Shown: piece by piece, positions 17,100-27,051 of the stretch
How positions within the stretch are numbered: the stretch's first letter is position 1
Layout: each line of letters starts with the position of its first letter
NCBI GenBank assembly: GCA_024640225.1
Contig: JAHEFK010000003.1
Location: 1 to 32,648 of the forward strand
Source of the DNA: Bacteroidota bacterium
Lineage (GTDB): Bacteria; Bacteroidota; Bacteroidia; Chitinophagales; Chitinophagaceae
Length of the DNA stretch: 32,648 bases
Direction: 5' to 3'
Program-made: the position numbers and the translations under genes
The notes under the pieces: generated by a model
Seen by the model: only the letters and a program-made list of their open reading frames with translations
What the model was told of the DNA's origin: nothing
The model's database searches: none

Positions 17100-18497
17100 T
17101 TACTGAATTTTAGTATAGATGATATTCAATTTGATTTTACTGTTACTATGTTTGTTTCCTCCTGCCTTTAATCGGTATGCACCAGGGAAACTTACCGTAC
17201 CATTTAATCTCAAATGTACAAATTTTCTATTCTTTAATATAGCACTTTGTAGTTCTCTCGGGATATTAATGATATACTGATATACTTTCTGATTATTTAC
17301 ATATGCTACCCTTCTAGTACCGTCTATAAAATTTAAAGGTTCGTTGCTTGAAGTTGGATAACGATCTGCAATCGTATAAACAGCCCCTAAGCTATCGATG
17401 CCCGATGGAAACAAACGCACTGGCGCTTCAAACAAAGTGTCTTCTGCAGCTGCAGGAGCTATTTGCGTGATCACTAATTCTGCTTTATTAATGACAGTTT
17501 TGGTAAGTTGTGTGAATACTTTATCTAATCGAATAGTGATATCTCCTGCAGCACCTGGTTCGTTTTGGATCATGAATATAGAATCAGATACTTTACCACT
17601 TGCTGGGAAATAATTGGCAATAGGATAGTTTGAAAAGGTTCTTTTTATCCAATTTGTATGTGCACAATAGCTAGCAACAAAGCCAAATGAAGTACTTAAA
17701 GAATCGTCGGTATTGTTGTGATAATAGAAAATTATATTGGCTCTTGAATTTTGATCCAAGCCATCTAATTTAAAATACGGAATAGCTCTACCTGTTGCTG
17801 ATGCAGTGGTATCGGGCTCTACATAAATTCCTTTGAACCAAGTTAAAAAAGTTGGATAATCGGCAAATTTAGTACCTCCTGCATTGGCAAGTATACTATC
17901 GGCTACCCAAGAATTTAATTTGATGCGCAATTGCGGCGCTACTTTCACTCCCCATACGGTATTACTATCCAACAATTTTCTAATGTTCATAGTTGCCGAA
18001 CCCATAGGTTTTAACCTATTAACACCTAATTTTTGATTGGAGTAATACAGGCTATCTCTACTAAAAGCATCTTCTATTTGATAGACATTTAATTGCTGAT
18101 TGACGGTAGCATTAGAATCACCATAGATAACGCCACTATAGGGTAAAACTAAAATTGCGGAATCGATAACTGGATTGGTACCGGCAAATGTAAAAGAAGT
18201 TGTTGGCGGCACTATTTGAAAAAATGCACCGGCATAGGTTTTCCCAAAAAATGGATCGGCATTGATAACGCCGATTCCTTTGAAAATATCAGAATTGTAG
18301 TAATTATAACCCGTTAATACCGAATCATCATTTACGGTTACGGTAAGAATAGAATCAACCTCTACCGCAAAGGTATTGATGTTATCTACTGGTGGTATTA
18401 CTGTAGAATTGATTAAGGTATCTTCTTTACATGACTGCAAGGAGCTAACTAATAAAATAACAGCAGATAGCTGAACAAAAAATGATGATGCCTTCAA
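17100..18497 (-). CDS. DUF4270 lipoprotein
   Basis: This 465-residue protein has a lipoprotein signal peptide: a hydrophobic stretch, then LQSCKED with the lipidation cysteine at about residue 23. The rest is DUF4270, a Bacteroidota family with the typical opening NTFAVEVDSILTVTVNDDSVLTGYNYY and GVINADPFFGKTYAGAFFQI, and beta-rich repeats to the C-terminus. It is probably anchored in the outer membrane; the function is unknown. It sits between the glycogen-synthase-like gene (36 bases upstream) and glmS (6 bases downstream). I recall the same DUF4270 / glycogen synthase / panC neighbourhood in Bacteroides, so the order appears conserved. Confidence 0.9.
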   Translation of the reverse strand: MKASSFFVQLSAVILLVSSLQSCKEDTLINSTVIPPVDNINTFAVEVDSILTVTVNDDSVLTGYNYYNSDIFKGIGVINADPFFGKTYAGAFFQIVPPTTSFTFAGTNPVIDSAILVLPYSGVIYGDSNATVNQQLNVYQIEDAFSRDSLYYSNQKLGVNRLKPMGSATMNIRKLLDSNTVWGVKVAPQLRIKLNSWVADSILANAGGTKFADYPTFLTWFKGIYVEPDTTASATGRAIPYFKLDGLDQNSRANIIFYYHNNTDDSLSTSFGFVASYCAHTNWIKRTFSNYPIANYFPASGKVSDSIFMIQNEPGAAGDITIRLDKVFTQLTKTVINKAELVITQIAPAAAEDTLFEAPVRLFPSGIDSLGAVYTIADRYPTSSNEPLNFIDGTRRVAYVNNQKVYQYIINIPRELQSAILKNRKFVHLRLNGTVSFPGAYRLKAGGNKHSNSKIKLNIIYTKIQ

Positions 18498-18533
18498 TGG
18501 AAATAATTTTATACGAAGATGGTAAAAGTAACT

Positions 18534-19358
18534 TTAAGACTCTGTTAAGGTTTTGTACAATTCAAGCAAATCAGTAATATCGTTTGTCCAATTTTCATCA
18601 TGTTGAATGATTTTTTTGTAACGACTAGGCTTTAACTCCGCTTTAAATGTTGGATTTAAATCTGCTTGTCCGGCTACTAATACATCTGCATATTTCATTG
18701 CACCCAAGGTCAACGCTTCGTTAGTACCTGGAGCAAACAATTCAAAATCTTTTTCTTTCATATCAGTATTAACCAATGCCTTTTTGTTAAAAGAAGCATT
18801 TAAAGATTCTGGGAACTGATCGTTTTGTACCGTAAAAATAGACTTGGTATAACCAAAAACAGGGTCTTTTTTATAGGCTGTTTTAAGATAAAGAGGGATA
18901 AGCGAGGTCATCCAGCCATGGCAATGAATAACATGAGGCGGCCATCCAAATTTCTTAACGGTTTCTAACGCGCTTTTTGCAAAGAAAATCATACGCTCTG
19001 CATTGTCGTCGTAAAACTTTTCCTTTTCGTCTCTAAACTCAAATTTGCGTTTGAAGTAATCTTCATTATCCATGAAATAAACCTGCAAACGAGCATTAGG
19101 CAAAGAAGCCACTTTAATAATTAAAGGATAGTCATCTTTGTCAATAATAACATTAATACCCGACAAGCGAACCACTTCATGTAGTTTGTGTCTGCGTTCA
19201 TTGATGGTGCCGAAACGTGGCATGATTACACGTATTTCAATACCTGCATCAAATGTTTTAATGGCTAACTTATTGAGAATATGAGCAAAGTCGGTAAGCT
19301 CTAAATAGGGTGATAATTCATTCGCTACAATAAGCACTCTTTTTTTGTCTAAAGACAT
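18534..19358 (-). CDS. Glycogen/starch synthase N-terminal-domain-only protein
   Basis: This 274-residue protein matches only the N-terminal GT5 half of glycogen synthase: KKRVLIVANELSPYLELTDFAHILNKL, IRVIMPRFGTINERRHKL, NARLQVYFMDNEDYFKR, DDNAERMIFFAKSALE, PPHVIHCHGWMTSLIPLYLK. The whole C-terminal Rossmann domain, needed in classical synthases, is absent, and the usual KxGGLxDV substrate loop near the N-terminus is replaced by LELTDF. It is therefore unlikely to be an ordinary glycogen synthase. Proteins of this short form are usual in Bacteroidota, so this is a family trait rather than a local truncation. It begins a four-gene leftward unit and diverges from panC. Confidence 0.85.
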   Translation of the reverse strand: MSLDKKRVLIVANELSPYLELTDFAHILNKLAIKTFDAGIEIRVIMPRFGTINERRHKLHEVVRLSGINVIIDKDDYPLIIKVASLPNARLQVYFMDNEDYFKRKFEFRDEKEKFYDDNAERMIFFAKSALETVKKFGWPPHVIHCHGWMTSLIPLYLKTAYKKDPVFGYTKSIFTVQNDQFPESLNASFNKKALVNTDMKEKDFELFAPGTNEALTLGAMKYADVLVAGQADLNPTFKAELKPSRYKKIIQHDENWTNDITDLLELYKTLTES

Positions 19359-19388
19359 TTGAATCGAATTATATGGTAAAAATATTAC

Positions 19389-19407
19389 TTACATGGATCA
19401 CATGTAA
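19389..19407. promoter_or_regulatory. Inverted repeat, possible operator in the glgA-like leader
   Basis: TTACATG-GATCA-CATGTAA is a perfect 7-bp inverted repeat with a 5-base centre. It lies between the -7 box at 19421-19428 and the ATG at 19358, where a bound protein would block transcription. Size and symmetry suit a dimeric helix-turn-helix regulator. Confidence 0.4.
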
Positions 19408-19420
19408 TAGAAATAGGTTG

Positions 19421-19428
19421 CAAATTTA
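19421..19428 (-). promoter_or_regulatory. -7 promoter element for the glgA-like/DUF4270/glmS unit
   Basis: TAAATTTG on the minus strand matches TAnnTTTG, with TTG at 19446-19444 upstream (15-base spacer, short). The leader would be about 55-60 bases and contain the inverted repeat at 19389-19407. Confidence 0.5.
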
Positions 19429-19480
19429 CGAAATAATTGATTTCAATGCGTTATTTTGTGCCATTACTTAGCCTCTCCAT

Positions 19481-20332
19481 ATGGTAATTTTTAAAAAAGC
19501 AGCTGATTTACAACATTTTATAGATACCAAGCGCGCTGAGCAGTCGGTAAAATTAGGCTTTGTTCCCACCATGGGAGCGCTTCATGAAGGCCATTTATCC
19601 TTAATTGAAGCCTCCAAGAAGCAAAAATGCTTAACGGTTTGCAGCATTTTTGTGAATCCGACACAATTCAATGACCCAGAAGATTTTAAAAAATATCCCA
19701 GCACGCTTTCTGCCGACACAGAGGCGCTGCTTGGTGCCGGATGTGACATTTTATTTATTCCCGACATTTTAGAAATCTACCCGAATGGATTTGATGCCGT
19801 AAAAAGTTATTCTTTTGCTTATTTAGAAACCATTTTTGAAGGGGCACAAAGACCCGGCCATTTCCAAGGGGTTGGTAAAGTAGTCGCTCGTTTGTTGGAA
19901 CTTGTACAACCACAATTATTATTTCTAGGCCAAAAAGATGCACAACAATGCTTAGTGATAAAAGAGCTTATTAAACAAATGGGTTGGGAACATAAAACAT
20001 CCGTTTTTATAGTGCCCACCATACGAAACGAGCATGGCCTTGCCTTAAGTTCCCGCAATCTTCGATTGAGCGAATCGGAACAAAAACAAGCACTTGCACT
20101 TTATCAATCGTTACAAATAATAAAAGCCGCTAAAACTAGCAACAACTTTGAGCGTGCCAAACAAGAATGCATAGCACTCCTTCAGCAAAACAATTGTGCG
20201 CTAGAATATTTAGCCCTTGCAGATGCTGCAAGCTTACAACCGCTTTCTGATTTTGATACGCACAAAGACATGATGGTATTAATAGCAGCAAGAGTTGGCA
20301 ATGTTCGCCTCATCGATAATCTGTTTATTTAA
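19481..20332 (+). CDS. panC: Pantoate--beta-alanine ligase
   Basis: This 283-residue cytoplasmic enzyme joins pantoate and beta-alanine with ATP to give pantothenate, the precursor of coenzyme A. PTMGALHEGHLSLI (29-42) contains the HxGH nucleotide-binding motif (HEGH 35-38); SIFVNPTQF, GQKDAQQCLVI and RNEHGLALSSRN are further family blocks. Length is standard. It stands alone: no panB or panD lies beside it, and a terminator follows immediately. A weak promoter-like TTATTTTG (19451-19458) precedes it. It diverges from the glycogen-synthase-like gene. Confidence 0.96.
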   Translation: MVIFKKAADLQHFIDTKRAEQSVKLGFVPTMGALHEGHLSLIEASKKQKCLTVCSIFVNPTQFNDPEDFKKYPSTLSADTEALLGAGCDILFIPDILEIYPNGFDAVKSYSFAYLETIFEGAQRPGHFQGVGKVVARLLELVQPQLLFLGQKDAQQCLVIKELIKQMGWEHKTSVFIVPTIRNEHGLALSSRNLRLSESEQKQALALYQSLQIIKAAKTSNNFERAKQECIALLQQNNCALEYLALADAASLQPLSDFDTHKDMMVLIAARVGNVRLIDNLFI

Positions 20333-20346
20333 AAATACTTGCCATT

Positions 20347-20377
20347 AAAAAAGCCCTGAAACATCAGGGCTTTTTAA
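20347..20377. terminator. Bidirectional terminator between panC and pyk
   Basis: AAAGCCCTGA / TCAGGGCTTT (20350-20359 with 20364-20373), loop AACA-type, followed by T run. Converging panC and pyk both end here. Confidence 0.9.
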
Positions 20378-20378
20378 T

Positions 20379-21800
20379 TTATTTCACTCTAGAGATTTTC
20401 AGCATGTTTGTTGGCAAATGCTCCTGAATAGGCGTACTACCGGTATGCACCACAACATCATCTGTTGTAAGTAAATGTTTTTCTTTAAGTATTTCCACTT
20501 GATCATTGAACATCGTATCTAAGCTTTCTTCCTTGTCATAGTAAAAGGCTTGTACACCCCAACTCAAACTTAATTGATTGATTAAAGATTGTGTTTTTGT
20601 AAAGATGTATAATGGCGATTGCGGACGATAACTAGATAACATAAATCCAGTATAGCCCGATTGGGTCATACCTATTAATGCATTGGCTTTTACTTCTTGC
20701 GAAATATTGCAGGCGTTATAGCATAGAGCATCGCTTAAGAAAGAAGGAGAATGTGGTTGAGGTGTCAAATTTCTATTATACACCGTTTCTTCTTTTTCTA
20801 CTTCTCTAATAATATCTACCATGGTTTTAATGACCAACTCTGGATATTGACCCATAGCCGTTTCTCCACTCAACATTACCGCATCGGCACCTTCTAAAAC
20901 GGCATTGGCAACGTCGGTAATTTCACTTCTATTTGGTCGAGTACGATCAATCATACTTTCCATCATTTGGGTAGCAATAATAACCGGCTTAGCTCTATGA
21001 ATACATTTTCTTACAATCGTTTTTTGGATCATTGGAATTTGCTCTAAAGGCAATTCCACACCCAAATCGCCACGTGCTACCATCACAGCATCAGACGCTA
21101 ATATAATTTCTCTTAAATGCACTAAGGCTTCTGGCTTTTCTATTTTTGCAATGATCTTTGCTGTGCTGCCTTTTTCTTTTAATTTAACACGCAACTCGTG
21201 AATATCCTCTGGTCTTCTAACGAAGGAAAGTGCCACCCAGTCTATTTCTTGAGTAATAATAAAATCTACATCTGCTAAGTCTTTTTCTGTTAAAGAAGGC
21301 AATGAAATTTTAGTATCGGGTAAATTAATTCCTTTTTTGGATGATAAAACACCTTCCGTAAGAGCTACTACTTTTACGCGATTGTCTTGCGTAATTTCTT
21401 CTACACGCACTTCAATTTTACCATCGTCAATCAATATTTTTTCACCTATGCGTACATCTTTATAAAAACCAGGATAAGAGATATAAACTTGCTCTTTGGT
21501 ACCTATGCATTTTTCGTTAGTTAAATAAAAAGAATCGCCCACTTGAAGCGGCAATGCATTATTTTCTATTTCACCTACGCGCAATTTAGGCCCTTGCAAG
21601 TCGGCCAAGATGGCAATATTAAAAGGAAAACCTTCATTAATTTTTTTGATATGGTCAATAACTTCTTTGTGTTGCTCATGTGAACCATGCGAAAAATTAA
21701 GTCTAAAAACATTGACGCCTTCCTGCACGAGTGCTAATAATTTTTCATAAGAATTACATGCTGGTCCGACAGTAGCAATGATTTTGGTTTTGTGTAACAT
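20379..21800 (-). CDS. pyk: Pyruvate kinase
   Basis: This 473-residue cytoplasmic enzyme makes pyruvate and ATP from phosphoenolpyruvate and ADP. KIIATVGPACNSYEKL and FRLNFSHGSHEQH open the barrel; ADLQGPKLRVGEI begins the B domain; IIAKIEKPEAL contains the catalytic lysine region; ARGDLGVELPLEQIPMIQK and ATQMMESMI are strongly conserved. The C-terminal allosteric domain begins near residue 350. It is a single-gene unit with its own -7 box and diverges from atpG. Confidence 0.97.
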   Translation of the reverse strand: MLHKTKIIATVGPACNSYEKLLALVQEGVNVFRLNFSHGSHEQHKEVIDHIKKINEGFPFNIAILADLQGPKLRVGEIENNALPLQVGDSFYLTNEKCIGTKEQVYISYPGFYKDVRIGEKILIDDGKIEVRVEEITQDNRVKVVALTEGVLSSKKGINLPDTKISLPSLTEKDLADVDFIITQEIDWVALSFVRRPEDIHELRVKLKEKGSTAKIIAKIEKPEALVHLREIILASDAVMVARGDLGVELPLEQIPMIQKTIVRKCIHRAKPVIIATQMMESMIDRTRPNRSEITDVANAVLEGADAVMLSGETAMGQYPELVIKTMVDIIREVEKEETVYNRNLTPQPHSPSFLSDALCYNACNISQEVKANALIGMTQSGYTGFMLSSYRPQSPLYIFTKTQSLINQLSLSWGVQAFYYDKEESLDTMFNDQVEILKEKHLLTTDDVVVHTGSTPIQEHLPTNMLKISRVK

Positions 21801-21864
21801 AGATAGTAGTATTATAAATAGTAAGAATAAACGATAAAAGAGCTGATATTTATCAAGATATGCT

Positions 21865-21872
21865 CAAAAATA
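21865..21872 (-). promoter_or_regulatory. -7 promoter element for pyk
   Basis: TATTTTTG on the minus strand matches TAnnTTTG; the leader to the ATG at 21800 would be about 60 bases. No clear -33 element. Confidence 0.5.
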
Positions 21873-21902
21873 CGGTTTTTTACGTTTTTATAGAATTACT
21901 TT

Positions 21903-21934
21903 TTTGTTATTGTTATTATAAACATGTATTTTTG
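21903..21934 (+). promoter_or_regulatory. Promoter of atpG
   Basis: TTTG (21903-21906), 20-base spacer, TATTTTTG (21927-21934): both elements of the Bacteroidota consensus. The -7 box overlaps the first upstream ATG (21924), so that ATG cannot be the start and the ATG at 21963 is used. Confidence 0.75.
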
Positions 21935-21962
21935 CGCTCGAAAAAATGACAATTTTCCAACT

Positions 21963-22847
21963 ATGTCAGGTCAATTAAAAGAAGTTCGTTTAAGAATTAA
22001 ATCGGTTAGCTCTACGCAGCAAATTACGAAAGCTATGAAAATGGTGAGTGCTGCAAAGCTTCGTAAAGCACAAGATGCCGTAACTCAAATGCGCCCGTAT
22101 GCTCAGAAATTACAAGAGATGCTTAGCAATATTGTGAGCAATTCTTCTTCTGATTCAGAATTAAAATTAGCTATAGAGCGCCCAATAGAAAAAGTATTAT
22201 TAATTGCCATAACCTCTGATAGAGGTTTATGTGGTGCTTATAACGCTAACGTTGTAAAATTAGCACGCCAACGTGTAAAAGAAGCCTATGCCTCTCAACA
22301 CGCAAAAGGACAAGTAAGCATTTTACCGATTGGTAAAAAAGCATATGAAAACTTTACGCGTTTAGGATTTCCAGTGGTAGATCGTTTTTGGGATATGTTT
22401 TCCAATTTAAGTTTTGAAAATGTGCGTGCAGCAGCTAATTATGCACAAGAAGAATTTATAAAAGGTACTTACGATAAAATTGAAATTGTATACAGCCAAT
22501 TTAAAAATGCTGCTACACAAGAATTTATATGCGAGCCTTACTTACCTATTCCAAAAGTAAGCAATGCTAATACAGCTGCTAAGTCCGACTTTATTTTCGA
22601 ACCATCAGAAGAAGTATTAGTAACAGAATTGATGCCGAAAATATTGAATACACAAGTATTTAAAGCCGTATTAGATGCCCACGCCTCTGAGCACGGTGCT
22701 CGTATGACGGCTATGGACAAAGCTAGTGAGAATGCAAATGAATTATTACGCGGATTGAAAATTAGCTATAACCGTGCACGTCAGGCAGCCATTACTACAG
22801 AACTTACAGAGATTGTAAGTGGTGCTGCTGCGCTACAAGGAGCATAA
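21963..22847 (+). CDS. atpG: ATP synthase F1 gamma subunit
   Basis: This 294-residue protein is the central rotating stalk of F1Fo ATP synthase. MSGQLKEVRLRIKSVSSTQQITKAMKMVSAAKLRKAQ forms the N-terminal coiled-coil helix and ASENANELLRGLKISYNRARQAAITTELTEIVSGAAAL the C-terminal one; ITSDRGLCGAYNANV is the conserved start of the Rossmann-like middle. The frame is open from 21924, but the promoter and the universal MSG/MA-type start favour 21963. No other ATP synthase gene is near: it has its own promoter and its own terminator, whereas atpG commonly follows atpA. Confidence 0.97.
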   Translation: MSGQLKEVRLRIKSVSSTQQITKAMKMVSAAKLRKAQDAVTQMRPYAQKLQEMLSNIVSNSSSDSELKLAIERPIEKVLLIAITSDRGLCGAYNANVVKLARQRVKEAYASQHAKGQVSILPIGKKAYENFTRLGFPVVDRFWDMFSNLSFENVRAAANYAQEEFIKGTYDKIEIVYSQFKNAATQEFICEPYLPIPKVSNANTAAKSDFIFEPSEEVLVTELMPKILNTQVFKAVLDAHASEHGARMTAMDKASENANELLRGLKISYNRARQAAITTELTEIVSGAAALQGA

Positions 22848-22877
22848 CGACAAAGAACATTATACTCATTAAATATT

Positions 22878-22907
22878 AAAAGCCCCTTAACTGGGGCTTT
22901 TTTATTT
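22878..22907 (+). terminator. Terminator of atpG
   Basis: AAAGCCCC / GGGGCTTT stem (22879-22886 with 22893-22900) with a TTAACT loop followed by T6. It supports atpG as a single-gene unit. Confidence 0.85.
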
Positions 22908-22977
22908 CAAAAAACAGTAGAATTACATACATCAAAGTAAGATATTGACTAAATTTATTCCTTGAAAGAACAACCCT

Positions 22978-24843
22978 ATGAGAAAACCTATTCTTAGCTT
23001 TATAGCATGCTTGTTATGCACGTATGTGCTGCATGCACAAGTACAATATACCACAACAAGTTTGCAATGTCCTTTATCAGGCACGGTGCGCTTACAAAAT
23101 TGTAATGATACTTTTCTTGCACAAGTACGAAACTTGGAAATTCACGAACCTGATGAAAGTGCAGAATACGAAGCGTTGATGCGCATTAAAGTAGCTCAAC
23201 AAAAAAAATACCCATACAAAACTACTGCTCATAAAGTATTAAAAACAACAGCACCTTTAGCAGCGCCAACTGTTTCTATGAGTTTTGTTGCCGATTCTAA
23301 TTCCGGCACTCCGCCCGATAATTATTTATGTGTTTCAAAAAATAATACTTGCGTATCAGTCATGAATAGTTTTATTTCTGTACTCGATGGCAATACCGGC
23401 ATCATGACTAAAAGAACAGGGCTCAAAACCATGTCATTACCTGTTGGATTAAACAATATCATGAATGATTATCGCTATGATCCAAAAATTATTTATGATC
23501 CAATTGAAGATAAATTTATTTGCATAATGCTAAATGGCGTTAACGCAGCCAACTATATTGTTATTGGGTTTTCTCAAACGAATGATCCTAAAGGCAATTG
23601 GAATTTTTATAAATTCTATGGCGACTACAAAGGAGATACTACTTGGTTTGACTACCCGGCTATTACCATTTCAAAAAGTGAATTTTATTTCACCGGTAAT
23701 AAATTAGGATTTAATACTTCGTGGCAAGCTGGTTTTAAAAACTCTGTAATTTATCAAATTAAAAAAGCAGAAGGTTATGCAGGACAACCTTTAAATTATA
23801 AAATTTGGGATAGCATTTATTACCAAGGCAAACCAATTAGAAATTTGCACCCCGTAAAAAATGGTAGTGCGATTGCCGCTGAAACACCATACTTTCTATC
23901 CAACAGAAATTTTGCTACGCAAAACGATACGGTATTTTTAATTCGCCTAACTGACACCTTAAATAGTGCCAATGCGAATATTCAAATAAATCCACTAAAA
24001 AGTAATTTAGCTTATGGTGTTGCCGCAGATGGCAGACAAAAAGATACAGCATACACATTAGCTACCAATGACGCTCGTATATTGGGTGCATTTAAAGAAG
24101 GCGATGAAATTCAATTTGTAAATACTTCCATCAATCCAAGTAATGGGGCTGCTAGCATATATCATGGCACTATACAACAAGTGAGCAGTAATCCAAGCTT
24201 ACAAGCTCAATTATTATCCATCGATAGTTTAGATATGGCTTATCCTAACATATCTTATTTTGGGGTAAACAATGGTACTATTGTTTCGGTAATTAATTGC
24301 AATTATTCAGGTCCAAGAACGTTTGCTGGCATGCACGCAATAATTTCCAAAGCTGGACAATATTCCGATTGGACAAACATAAAGAAAGGCGACAGCAATA
24401 TCGTTGTACTATCTGCTAAACAACAACGATGGGGCGATTATACCGGCTCGCAAATGGATTGGAATTTCCCTGGCAATGCCTGGGTTATTGGCATCTTTGG
24501 TAATGCTAAAAGAGGTTATGGAAATTATATGGCTCGCTTGTCTTCACCCTACAATGTTGGCATTCCCTCATTAACAGAAAATAAAATTAAATCCATAAGC
24601 TATCCAAATCCGTGTTATCAATTTACCGCTATAGATTTTACATTAAAAACAGCAGCCGTTTTAAATTTTGATTTATATAATGCTACTGGTCAATATATCG
24701 GCCATTTACTTACTCAGTTTTGTGAAGAAGGCGAAAATCGCTTACAATTTAATATTGGTTATCTTAGCACGGGTGTTTATCGTTTAATTGCGACGGATGT
24801 ACATGGTGCTCCATTGATTCAAGAATCTATTATAAAACAATAA
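22978..24843 (+). CDS. Large secreted protein with T9SS sorting domain, function unknown
   Basis: This 621-residue protein has a Sec signal peptide ([21 protein letters not shown]) and a C-terminal type IX secretion domain from about residue 540 ([41 protein letters not shown]). In between, [57 protein letters not shown] and [13 protein letters not shown] suggest a beta-propeller-like extracellular module, but I do not recognise a named family or active site. It should be exported and anchored on or released from the surface. It leads a run with a permease (16 bases), RsgA and DUF4286. Confidence 0.85.
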   Translation: MRKPILSFIACLLCTYVLHAQVQYTTTSLQCPLSGTVRLQNCNDTFLAQVRNLEIHEPDESAEYEALMRIKVAQQKKYPYKTTAHKVLKTTAPLAAPTVSMSFVADSNSGTPPDNYLCVSKNNTCVSVMNSFISVLDGNTGIMTKRTGLKTMSLPVGLNNIMNDYRYDPKIIYDPIEDKFICIMLNGVNAANYIVIGFSQTNDPKGNWNFYKFYGDYKGDTTWFDYPAITISKSEFYFTGNKLGFNTSWQAGFKNSVIYQIKKAEGYAGQPLNYKIWDSIYYQGKPIRNLHPVKNGSAIAAETPYFLSNRNFATQNDTVFLIRLTDTLNSANANIQINPLKSNLAYGVAADGRQKDTAYTLATNDARILGAFKEGDEIQFVNTSINPSNGAASIYHGTIQQVSSNPSLQAQLLSIDSLDMAYPNISYFGVNNGTIVSVINCNYSGPRTFAGMHAIISKAGQYSDWTNIKKGDSNIVVLSAKQQRWGDYTGSQMDWNFPGNAWVIGIFGNAKRGYGNYMARLSSPYNVGIPSLTENKIKSISYPNPCYQFTAIDFTLKTAAVLNFDLYNATGQYIGHLLTQFCEEGENRLQFNIGYLSTGVYRLIATDVHGAPLIQESIIKQ

Positions 24844-24859
24844 GCTGAGGAAGCCTTAC

Positions 24860-26101
24860 ATGCAAGAACTGCGCTTTAATATTAGTTTAGCTTTCAAAGC
24901 TATCATTACCAATCGACTTCGATCTATATTAACTATTGTTATTATTGGCATCGGCATCATGTCGGTAGTGGGCATCCTAACGGCTATTGAAGTGATTAAA
25001 GAAAGTATGTATTCTAACTTTAGTAGCATGGGCGCTAACTCCTTTCAAATAACGAGCGATATAATAAAAACATCACGAAAAAAAAGAGGTGTGCAATTTC
25101 GAGTTGATGATGGAGCCAATATTTCATTTAAAGAAGCTACACAATTTAAAAGAGCATTTAAAGCACCTGCTACAATCGGTATTACGGCCATTGCTTCGTA
25201 TGCAGCAACGGTGAAGTATGAAACAATTAAAACCAATCCGAATATTAAAGTAATGGGCATAGACGAAGCCTATATTAGTATATCAGCAACAACTTTAACT
25301 GCTGGAAGAAATTTTAATGAAAATGAATTAGCTAGCAATACACCTGTTTGTATTCTTGGTAACGATATTGCCGAAAAATTTTTTAAATCCAAAAAAAACA
25401 AAGCGATTGGTAAAGCTATTTGGGTGGGCAAGAAACAATACCATATTGTAGGTATTGCTGCACCAAAAGGTGGCAGCATGATTAGCAATGCCGATAATAC
25501 CGTATTCATTCCTTTGCAAACAGCAAGATGTTTATATGGCAATATGCGTTTTGTCATTCAAGTGATGGTGCATAAAGGCATTAATAAAAAACTAATTGCC
25601 GAAGAAGCCACAGGGCTATTCCGCAACATTAGAAAATTACCTATTGGCTCGGCAGATAATTTTAGTGTCAATCAAAACGACAATTTAGTAAATACCCTTT
25701 TAGATAGTATCAAGTATGTGCGATGGGCAGCCATTATTATTGGCATCATCACCTTGCTCGGTTCCGTTATTGGATTAATGAATATCATGTTAGTATCGGT
25801 AGCAGAGCGTACGCGTGAAATTGGTTTAAGCAAAGCAATTGGTGCAAAGGCAAGTACTATCAAACAACAATTTTTAACCGAATCTATTTTAATAAGCTTG
25901 CTAGGTGGAAGCCTAGGTGTAGTGTTAGGCATTAGCGTAGGTAACGCTATTGGCTTAGCCTTTCATGTTGGATTCATCATGCCATGGTTATGGATATTTG
26001 TTGGTTTAAGTTTATGTACCTTAGTGGGTATTTTATCTGGTATTTACCCAGCACAAAAAGCATCTAAATTAGATCCAATAGTAGCCCTTCGATATGAGTA
26101 A
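24860..26101 (+). CDS. MacB/FtsX-type ABC transporter permease
   Basis: This 413-residue membrane protein has the MacB layout: an N-terminal helix (about 19-42, [22 protein letters not shown]), a large periplasmic MacB_PCD domain (about 45-270), and three C-terminal FtsX helices with the signature [23 protein letters not shown], ending [10 protein letters not shown]. Such permeases move lipoproteins, peptides or toxins with a separate ATPase, or act mechanically. No ATPase gene is adjacent, so its partner must be elsewhere. The stop overlaps the rsgA start by eight bases, showing translational coupling. Confidence 0.92.
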   Translation: MQELRFNISLAFKAIITNRLRSILTIVIIGIGIMSVVGILTAIEVIKESMYSNFSSMGANSFQITSDIIKTSRKKRGVQFRVDDGANISFKEATQFKRAFKAPATIGITAIASYAATVKYETIKTNPNIKVMGIDEAYISISATTLTAGRNFNENELASNTPVCILGNDIAEKFFKSKKNKAIGKAIWVGKKQYHIVGIAAPKGGSMISNADNTVFIPLQTARCLYGNMRFVIQVMVHKGINKKLIAEEATGLFRNIRKLPIGSADNFSVNQNDNLVNTLLDSIKYVRWAAIIIGIITLLGSVIGLMNIMLVSVAERTREIGLSKAIGAKASTIKQQFLTESILISLLGGSLGVVLGISVGNAIGLAFHVGFIMPWLWIFVGLSLCTLVGILSGIYPAQKASKLDPIVALRYE

Positions 26102-27038
26102 TCAAAAAGTAAATCATCAACTTAAAGCACGGGTCTATAGATCTACTGGCAGCTGGTATATCATAAAAAATGCTGCTGGTGCGTTTTTACAAGCTCGCTT
26201 TAAAGGAAAGTTCAAAATAGATGCGGCGATTAAATCATCAAATCCAATAGCGGTTGGCGATTGGGTCATCTATGAAGAGTTACCCGATGAAGAAGGTATT
26301 GTAACAATTACGGATATTGAAAAAAGAAATAATTATATAGTTAGGGTATCCCCTCAAAACAGACATCACAAACATATCATTAGTGCCAACTTAGATGCTG
26401 CTATAGTGATTGCCACAATAGATTCACCCAAAACATCGATGGGATTTATAGATCGTTTTTTAATTACTGCTGCGGCTTATCATATTCCGGCTATCCTTAT
26501 CATCAATAAAATAGATCTCCTTAAAGACAAACATCAGCATACATTAGCTTCTTGGATTAAAACCTATACCGATGCTGGCTACCCGGTAATTCCTATGCAT
26601 GTTGAAGATGCTGAAAAAATAAAAGAATTGAATGCCCTACTAGCCAATAAGACTACCTTGTTTTCTGGTCATTCTGGTGTAGGTAAAAGTACCTTGATCA
26701 ATAAAATTTTACCCAACATTCAACAACGTACTAAAATAGTTTCAGATTGGTCGGGCAAAGGTCAGCATACCACAACCTTTGCAGAGCTATTTGATTTGCC
26801 TATGGGCGGACAAATCATTGACACGCCGGGCGTGAAAGAATTTGGATTGATAGCCATTGAAAAAAATGAATTGGGTCATTATTATCCAGAGATAAAACAA
26901 TATATGAGTGCCTGCAAATTCAACAATTGCATTCATATTAACGAGCCACAATGCGCCGTTAAAAATGCGGTGCAAGAAGGACGCATTAATGTAGATCGTT
27001 ATAAAAGCTATTTACAAATTTTACAAACACTAGATTAA
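26094..27038 (+). CDS. rsgA: Small-subunit ribosome biogenesis GTPase RsgA
   Basis: This 314-residue circularly permuted GTPase acts late in 30S subunit maturation. An OB fold (about 8-75, with [12 protein letters not shown]) precedes the GTPase domain, where the motifs appear in permuted order: G4 NKID (138-141), G1 GHSGVGKST (192-200), G3 DTPG (243-246). A C-terminal zinc knuckle has Cys274, Cys279, His281 and Cys287. Length and layout are standard. It overlaps the permease gene and is followed 13 bases later by a DUF4286 gene. Confidence 0.96.
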   Translation: MSNQKVNHQLKARVYRSTGSWYIIKNAAGAFLQARFKGKFKIDAAIKSSNPIAVGDWVIYEELPDEEGIVTITDIEKRNNYIVRVSPQNRHHKHIISANLDAAIVIATIDSPKTSMGFIDRFLITAAAYHIPAILIINKIDLLKDKHQHTLASWIKTYTDAGYPVIPMHVEDAEKIKELNALLANKTTLFSGHSGVGKSTLINKILPNIQQRTKIVSDWSGKGQHTTTFAELFDLPMGGQIIDTPGVKEFGLIAIEKNELGHYYPEIKQYMSACKFNNCIHINEPQCAVKNAVQEGRINVDRYKSYLQILQTLD

Positions 27039-27051
27039 ACTCTTTTCTATT

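Noticed and set aside
21924-21962. Longer atpG start (MYFCARKNDNFPT extension)
   Set aside because: The extension overlaps the -7 promoter element at 21927-21934 and has no counterpart in gamma subunits.
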